Source: a virus. From it: a stretch of 64,000 bases of DNA. The translations under genes and the position numbers were made by a program. The DNA is taken from the IMG/VR virus record IMGVR_UViG_3300023174_000133, positions 1-64,000 of that record. The stretch is one strand, 5' to 3'. Positions 59,941 through 64,000 of this stretch are shown piece after piece. Positions within the stretch are counted from its first letter, which is position 1. The number at the start of each line of letters is the position of its first letter. The notes under the pieces are model-generated. The model was given only the letters and a program-made list of their open reading frames with translations. It searched no databases and was not told the DNA's origin.

Positions 59941-59948
59941 ATATTTAA
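59941..59948 (+). promoter_or_regulatory. ATATTTAA late-type promoter word
   Basis: 33 nt before the start at 59982; the spacer contains AAAGGTAG. Confidence 0.35.
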
Positions 59949-59981
59949 TCGTAAGATAAACTAATAAAGGTAGAAATCAAA

Positions 59982-60359
59982 ATGAAAGATAAATGCTATT
60001 TTTATAGAGCCGTAGTATTGAAAGTCACAGACGGAGACACGATCATGGCCGACATAGACGTCGGATTCGGATTCAAAATGTCGAAGGCCCACGTCAGACT
60101 CGATGGAATAGATGCCGGCGAAGTGCACTCTAAAGACGAAGAAATAAAAAATAAAGGTCTGGCCGCAAAAGACTGGTTAGACAAGCAAATCATGGGTAAA
60201 GAAATCTACGTACAGTCAGGTGGATTCGACAAATATGGAAGAGTGTTAGCGAAAATCTACACGTTAGATGGATTGTGCTGTAACGAAGAGCTAATCAAAT
60301 CCGGACTTGCTTTAGCATATGACGGCGGCACGAAGCATCAGGAATTGCTCAAGGGATAA
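59982..60359 (+). CDS. Staphylococcal-nuclease-like (SNase) protein, 125 aa
   Basis: KVTDGDTIMADIDVGFGFKM, HVRLDGIDAGEVHSKDEEIK and KYGRVLAKIYTLDG match the thermonuclease family (D-G-D-T, R-x-x-G-I-D-x-x-E, R). No signal peptide, so it would act in the cell unless the phage uses it later. Convergent overlap of 11 nt with the next gene. Confidence 0.88.
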   Translation: MKDKCYFYRAVVLKVTDGDTIMADIDVGFGFKMSKAHVRLDGIDAGEVHSKDEEIKNKGLAAKDWLDKQIMGKEIYVQSGGFDKYGRVLAKIYTLDGLCCNEELIKSGLALAYDGGTKHQELLKG

Positions 60360-60552
60360 ATTTTTTAAACTGGAATTCGGCCAGTGACCAAATTTGTCCG
60401 TCGGAACAGAGCACTCTCCATTCGTTACCACCGCTATCGTCATCGCGTATAGTCGTCATTTCCAGTAACAAACCGACCTGCTTTACACCTGGTGGCCTGG
60501 CGAGAGGAAATGCGAGTATAAGCTCTCCTGGTTTATAGATATCGTCACTCAT
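60349..60552 (-). CDS. Small SH3-like family protein, 67 aa
   Basis: YKPGELILAFPLARPPGVKQ, EWRVLCSDGQIWSLAEFQFK fit the small family. Overlaps the next gene by 8 nt. Confidence 0.65.
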   Translation of the reverse strand: MSDDIYKPGELILAFPLARPPGVKQVGLLLEMTTIRDDDSGGNEWRVLCSDGQIWSLAEFQFKKFIP

Positions 60553-60937
60553 TCAACTTGGCTAATAGATTCATGGGGACGGGAGACGTAAGACCATCTC
60601 CCCACATGACGATAGCCTCAGGAATGTATTCGTATTTAACAACCCACTCGCCTTTTTTCTTCGAAAAACGAACAGAAGATTCATGTCGTGCCCAGTGAGC
60701 GTCGATAACGATTCCCTGTTCGAAGTCTATTTCGAGTGATCCATTTTTGTATCGAAGTCTCGTAACCAAATCGCCAGGTGCAAGAGTCTTCTCATGCGTC
60801 TGGTGTGGTGGATATTCATCGATGGGAAGATATTCACGCGAAGTATCGAAACCATGGCGATTAAGGCTTTCATCAGCCATAGCCATTGATTTCGTTTTTC
60901 GTCGCCTAAGCTTGCTATCGATGTTTTTAGTAGTCAT
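60545..60937 (-). CDS. SH3-like family protein with N-terminal extension, 130 aa
   Basis: A basic N-terminus (SKLRRRKTKSMAMADESLNR) precedes LAPGDLVTRLRYKNGSLEID, GIVIDAHWARHESSVRFSKK and AIVMWGDGLTSPVPM. The extension may add another role. Confidence 0.6.
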   Translation of the reverse strand: MTTKNIDSKLRRRKTKSMAMADESLNRHGFDTSREYLPIDEYPPHQTHEKTLAPGDLVTRLRYKNGSLEIDFEQGIVIDAHWARHESSVRFSKKKGEWVVKYEYIPEAIVMWGDGLTSPVPMNLLAKLNE

Positions 60938-60943
60938 AAAAAC

Positions 60944-61261
60944 CTATAGCTTTGAGACCATCTCGGCAATTTTTTGAATGTTATTAGTTGCCATGGAATC
61001 CACAACAGCACCACTTCGCATCGTCATAATAAACGGTACAGCCTGGATATTGTGTTGCTGCGTGATTTCCATGTTCTTCTCGATATCCATCCAGAACGCT
61101 GTCACCTTATGTTCTTTCGCGATAGCTGGTATCTTCGGCTTTACCATCTTGCAAGGACCACACCATGAAGCAGTGAAAATAATTACACACTTTTCTGCGT
61201 TCAAAGTAAGATAGTCATAATCACTCGTAGTAAGTTCCTTAAAGTCGATGTCTTCCCACAT
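60944..61261 (-). CDS. Thioredoxin, 105 aa
   Basis: Start at 61261 has GGAG 6 nt upstream. FTASWCGPCKMVKPKIPAIA has the WCGPC site, and AVPFIMTMRSGAVVDS carries the cis-Pro. Reduces disulfides; may serve ribonucleotide reductase as in T4, or T7-style polymerase processivity. Confidence 0.93.
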   Translation of the reverse strand: MWEDIDFKELTTSDYDYLTLNAEKCVIIFTASWCGPCKMVKPKIPAIAKEHKVTAFWMDIEKNMEITQQHNIQAVPFIMTMRSGAVVDSMATNNIQKIAEMVSKL

Positions 61262-61274
61262 TCGATTCTCCATA

Positions 61275-62198
61275 CTATGCAACAATTTTAACGTGTTGCT
61301 TTGAAATGTATTGAATTACTGCGAGTTCTTTCATTTTCGCCTCGATGTCGCAATCGAAAGACAGGCCATAGTCATTAACAGGTCCATCAACAAAATCAGA
61401 ATGCGCCTGCGGGATGACATCTTTGCCTTCACGAAGTGATGCAGATTCGCTGTAGTGCGTCAACTGCCGAACACCTGCAGGCCAAGTAGACGCTGCAAGT
61501 CGGAGTTCTTCTTCCTCGTTCATTCCTTCGCTCTTTCGAAATTTTGCATGGTGGAAATCGTGCACGATGGGAATTCCAACACGCTTGTGAATCATCTCAT
61601 AGAGGTCGAGAGTCGAAAAGAGAGATTCTTTGTCGTCGTTTTCAACGGTGAGTCGAGTCTTGACGCAGTCAGGAAGTCGTTCGAAATTTTTACAAAAGCG
61701 TTCAGCTGCAGACGTTCGATCACCATGGGCACCACCGGCGTGAATGTTAATCAATGCTTCCGGACTACGGGGAAGACCGATGTAATCCATGATTTTACCG
61801 TGGATAGTCAGGTCTTTGATACAATTGAGAACAACATGCTCGTGTGGCGAAGTAAGACAATTAAACTGGCCTGGATGGAACGTGAGACGCTGATTAGAAC
61901 GTTTCGCGATTTCACCAACTTCACGAAGCACCTCACTGATTTCTTGCCAATCTGGGAGCGACTCCATCTCGTATTCAGATGCCCACGGGAAGAGGTCTGA
62001 AGTCATGCGATATACTTCGAAACCGTTCTTCGCATTCCATTCCACAATCCCGCGAAGGATTTTTACATTTTCGAGCGAGAGCTTCGAAGCGTGCGGCAAG
62101 CCTTTCTCAAGCCAGGTGCGCTTGATCATAGACCGAAAGCCGCCCTGCTTTCCGAGGGTAACGTTAAGACACGCATAACCGAAACGAACGTGAGACAA
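61275..62198 (-). CDS. UV damage endonuclease UvsE (UvdE family)
   Basis: TTG at 62198 with AGGAGG 5 nt upstream is preferred to 62225. VRFGYACLNVTLGKQGGFRS, RLTFHPGQFNCLTSPHEHVV, ENDDKESLFSTLDLYEM, GIPIVHDFHHAKFRKSEG and HSDFVDGPVNDYGLSFD carry the metal-binding residues of the TIM-barrel family. Cuts 5' to UV dimers; an alternative to T4 DenV. The stop overlaps nothing; thioredoxin starts 13 nt on. Confidence 0.93.
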   Translation of the reverse strand: MSHVRFGYACLNVTLGKQGGFRSMIKRTWLEKGLPHASKLSLENVKILRGIVEWNAKNGFEVYRMTSDLFPWASEYEMESLPDWQEISEVLREVGEIAKRSNQRLTFHPGQFNCLTSPHEHVVLNCIKDLTIHGKIMDYIGLPRSPEALINIHAGGAHGDRTSAAERFCKNFERLPDCVKTRLTVENDDKESLFSTLDLYEMIHKRVGIPIVHDFHHAKFRKSEGMNEEEELRLAASTWPAGVRQLTHYSESASLREGKDVIPQAHSDFVDGPVNDYGLSFDCDIEAKMKELAVIQYISKQHVKIVA

Positions 62199-62247
62199 TC
62201 GAACCTCCTGTTCTACTAATAACATGTTTTACGATAAAAGGGAAACG

Positions 62248-62409
62248 CTATTCGCAATCTTTTTCAATTTCTTTTTCTAATCGTCGAAGAAGAATAAGAC
62301 AAAAAACACCAAAAATAGTGCAAAAAGATACAAAAGAAAATGCTCCCTCTCGGGTAAACAAGACCCACAATAATAAGTTAGTTAGCAACGTTATTATCGA
62401 ATAGAGCAA
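62248..62409 (-). CDS. Small membrane protein, 53 aa
   Basis: TTG at 62409 with GGGGGTGG upstream gives two hydrophobic helices (LYSIITLLTNLLLWVLF and SFVSFCTIFGVFCLILLRR) and a charged end. A longer frame to 62493 runs into the divergent gene. Function unknown, perhaps antiholin-like by position. Confidence 0.5.
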   Translation of the reverse strand: MLYSIITLLTNLLLWVLFTREGAFSFVSFCTIFGVFCLILLRRLEKEIEKDCE

Positions 62410-62454
62410 GGGATTCCACCCCCTATTCGATACATAGTATGTGAGAGGGTGAAA

Positions 62455-62700
62455 ATGAGCGTCGCAAACGAAATAGAGAAAGCACCACTTCAATCGAAGA
62501 AGTTTATAGCCTATGTCTTGTCAAATATGACTTTGAAAGCTCTCATTTTCTATATGACATATAAAAATGAAGGAGATATAGTCATTATGACAAGTCTCAC
62601 AGCTTCAACATTTTTAGATATAGGCTACATTCTTGGGCAGGCCGCGCTGGATCGATATGTTAGAGTAGCATCGATATCAAGGCCAAAACCCAAGCCTTAG
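62455..62700 (+). CDS. Holin-like membrane protein, 81 aa
   Basis: ATG at 62455 with GAGAGGGTG upstream. Two hydrophobic helices (YVLSNMTLKALIFYMTY and IVIMTSLTASTFLDIGYILG) with short loops and a Pro/Lys tail (RPKPKP). Converges with the GH46 endolysin, overlapping by 4 nt. A holin is likely by position and size. Confidence 0.6.
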   Translation: MSVANEIEKAPLQSKKFIAYVLSNMTLKALIFYMTYKNEGDIVIMTSLTASTFLDIGYILGQAALDRYVRVASISRPKPKP

Positions 62701-63404
62701 ATTTTGGGAATTGTTACACCACGAACTTTAAGTGGCGCTTTCAAATCCCAATTATCTGATTTTGCCAATTCCTCGAGCGCATCCATCCTATATACGGTCT
62801 TCTGCACAAGGGGATTCGAATTGGATAGTAACCAGTCGCGACGTGCCTTGATATATGCATGCACCCAAGCCTTCTCGTTCCCGCCCTTCGAAGGCGACGC
62901 TTCTGGGAACTTCGCACGAATGTTTGCGACCCCAGCAGGACCAGAATGGATACAAGTGTCGTATATAACAAGGTGGCCGAGCGCCGTCGTTAGACCAGCA
63001 TTTTGGGCATGACCCACAGCAGGAATCCAATAACCGGCGTCGAATACTTCGTCCTGCGCTTCTCGCATTAGCGGGTCTGCACCAGCCTGTTTTAAAACAT
63101 CGATAAGGTTTGTAGCCCAGACGGGTTGCTTTTTCGGATCTAACTTCGCAGTCTCGTTCGCAGCCAAACGAGCGAGGAACGGTTTCAATTGCTCTGCAAA
63201 AATACCACCCTTTTCGATGTATAGTTGAACGATTTTATCAAGAGATCCAGCACGATCGGTAGCCTGGTGTTTGCCGTATGAAATGCCAGCGCCATCGGTC
63301 AAAATTGTACAAGTCGAATAAGACGCAGCAGATGGAATCTTGCCAGTCTCGAAAATAGAAAGTACACAATCAACAACGTATTTTTGTTCTTTAGTAATAG
63401 ACAA
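62697..63404 (-). CDS. GH46 chitosanase-like endolysin, 235 aa
   Basis: CVLSIFETGKIPSAAS gives Glu19 and ILTDGAGISYGKHQATDRAG Asp37, an 18-residue spacing equal to that of the catalytic Glu22/Asp40 of Streptomyces GH46 chitosanase. QKYVVDCVL before and DAGYWIPAVGHAQNAGLTTA after follow the family fold. Phage versions of this fold act as endolysins on peptidoglycan; activity inferred. Confidence 0.8.
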   Translation of the reverse strand: MSITKEQKYVVDCVLSIFETGKIPSAASYSTCTILTDGAGISYGKHQATDRAGSLDKIVQLYIEKGGIFAEQLKPFLARLAANETAKLDPKKQPVWATNLIDVLKQAGADPLMREAQDEVFDAGYWIPAVGHAQNAGLTTALGHLVIYDTCIHSGPAGVANIRAKFPEASPSKGGNEKAWVHAYIKARRDWLLSNSNPLVQKTVYRMDALEELAKSDNWDLKAPLKVRGVTIPKI

Positions 63405-63443
63405 TTGATTCTCCAGATTATATTCTACAAACGAAAGATTAAT

Positions 63444-63758
63444 TTACACGAACCAAGCGACGTCAATTTTATACATTTCTAATTTATCGATTTGTTCCTG
63501 TTCAAAAATATCGCAATCTCGAGATTCTATTACTTCATCTATGTCGGCATCGAATATGATTAAATCTACACCAGCGTCTGTATATAAAACAGCAGAACCA
63601 GTTTCGAGTTTTTTAACTAATTTCGCATCGCCATCTGGATATTCGACGGCCCAAGACGGAGGTTGCACTAACACGTACGGTTTATTGTCTACCATGATGA
63701 CTACACGATCATTGTTCTGAATCAATAAATGGGCTCTACTACTATCATCCTGGGGCAT
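63444..63758 (-). CDS. Hypothetical protein, 104 aa
   Basis: NNDRVVIMVDNKPYVLVQPP and ETGSAVLYTDAGVDLIIFDA beta-rich, C-terminus acidic helix (VIESRDCDIFEQEQIDKLE). May be another SH3-like relation but weak. No motif recognised. Confidence 0.6.
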   Translation of the reverse strand: MPQDDSSRAHLLIQNNDRVVIMVDNKPYVLVQPPSWAVEYPDGDAKLVKKLETGSAVLYTDAGVDLIIFDADIDEVIESRDCDIFEQEQIDKLEMYKIDVAWFV

Positions 63759-63818
63759 AATAAAACTCTCGCTTTCATATTTCTAACTATCATTTAAAAA
63801 GATATAATCTTTATTATT

Positions 63819-64000
63819 TTACGAAGCGAGTGTAGTTCTAGACACCAATGTAAAATTCTTCGAATCGTACCAACGAGCCTCAGACGAGCTCGAAGAAAAA
63901 AATCTAACGAATAAATCCTCAGTACCCGTGATCGTAGCAACTCGTCTGTCCAAAACTATTCCGTAATCCTTCTCTTCGCGGCGCCAAGAGACGAGGTCCC
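63819..64000 (-). CDS. SH3-like family protein, partial (N-terminus outside window)
   Basis: The frame is open from the right edge and ends at TAA 63819-63821. The visible 59 residues (DLVSWRREEKDYGIVLDRRV, LFVRFFSSSSEARWYDSKNF) follow the family layout (DLV, GIV, W). N-terminus missing. Confidence 0.6.
   Translation of the reverse strand, partial: DLVSWRREEKDYGIVLDRRVATITGTEDLFVRFFSSSSSEARWYDSKNFTLVSRTTLAS

Overview
This window reads as part of the genome of a large tailed phage with myovirus (T4-superfamily-like) character. The supporting evidence is a T4-type two-gene DNA topoisomerase II, an ATP-dependent DNA ligase, a PIN-PhoH ATPase, long collagen-like and repeat-built fibre genes, 13 tRNA genes, many overlapping small ORFs, and very little intergenic space. 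No capsid, portal, terminase or polymerase gene lies in the window, so family rank and host cannot be fixed from it. Host-derived functions point to a Gram-negative or similar host (Sec and lipoprotein signals, a PrkA/SpoVR/YeaH trio), but that is inference.

Layout. 1-9.8 kb: minus-strand adhesion module with a collagen-like fibre (runs off the left edge), a 1763-residue repeat fibre, two further fibre paralogues and two small structural-type genes. 9.8-23.3 kb: minus-strand stress and metabolism block with PIN-PhoH, a histone-H1-like protein, a YkuK-type RNase H fold protein, a diverged GroEL-like chaperonin, the PrkA kinase / SpoVR / YeaH trio, Nudix, cupin, metallopeptidase, cytidylyltransferase, DinG-like helicase and small heat shock protein. 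23.4-26.7 kb: exported muralytic enzyme, lipoprotein, secreted trypsin-like protease, deaminase and cysteine synthase. 24.3-39.1 kb: scattered minus-strand tRNA genes, with a GIY-YIG nuclease inserted in the array and TilS plus a CAU-anticodon tRNA at its right end, next to a GC-rich non-coding island that may be a structured RNA. 39.2-46.4 kb: a fourth collagen/lectin/beta-helix fibre and small genes. 46.4-48.5 kb: plus-strand nucleotidylyltransferase and ligase-like pair. 49-56.9 kb: DNA ligase, UDP-xylose-synthase-like epimerase, topoisomerase, nucleotidyltransferase-fold protein. 57-61 kb: a run of tiny SH3-like ORFs, a staphylococcal-type nuclease and thioredoxin. 61.2-63.4 kb: UvsE UV endonuclease and a convergent holin-like / GH46 endolysin pair.

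The most unusual signal is a short amphipathic segment, roughly (I/L)xExxLRxxIREE, at the N-terminus of eight otherwise unrelated proteins. Each copy is followed within about 25 residues by an (I/L/V)xE triplet, the cleavage signature of T4-type prohead proteases. Three more proteins carry a similar segment at the C-terminus. I propose these are head-targeting tags for proteins packaged in the virion, some of which look enzymatic (ligase-like and nucleotidylyltransferase folds).

Two recurrent upstream words were found. GTTATATT lies upstream of minus-strand small genes and both tRNA groups. (A/G)TA(T/C)TTA(A/G) lies upstream of fibre genes and of several tagged genes. They look like two promoter classes, perhaps early/middle and late.
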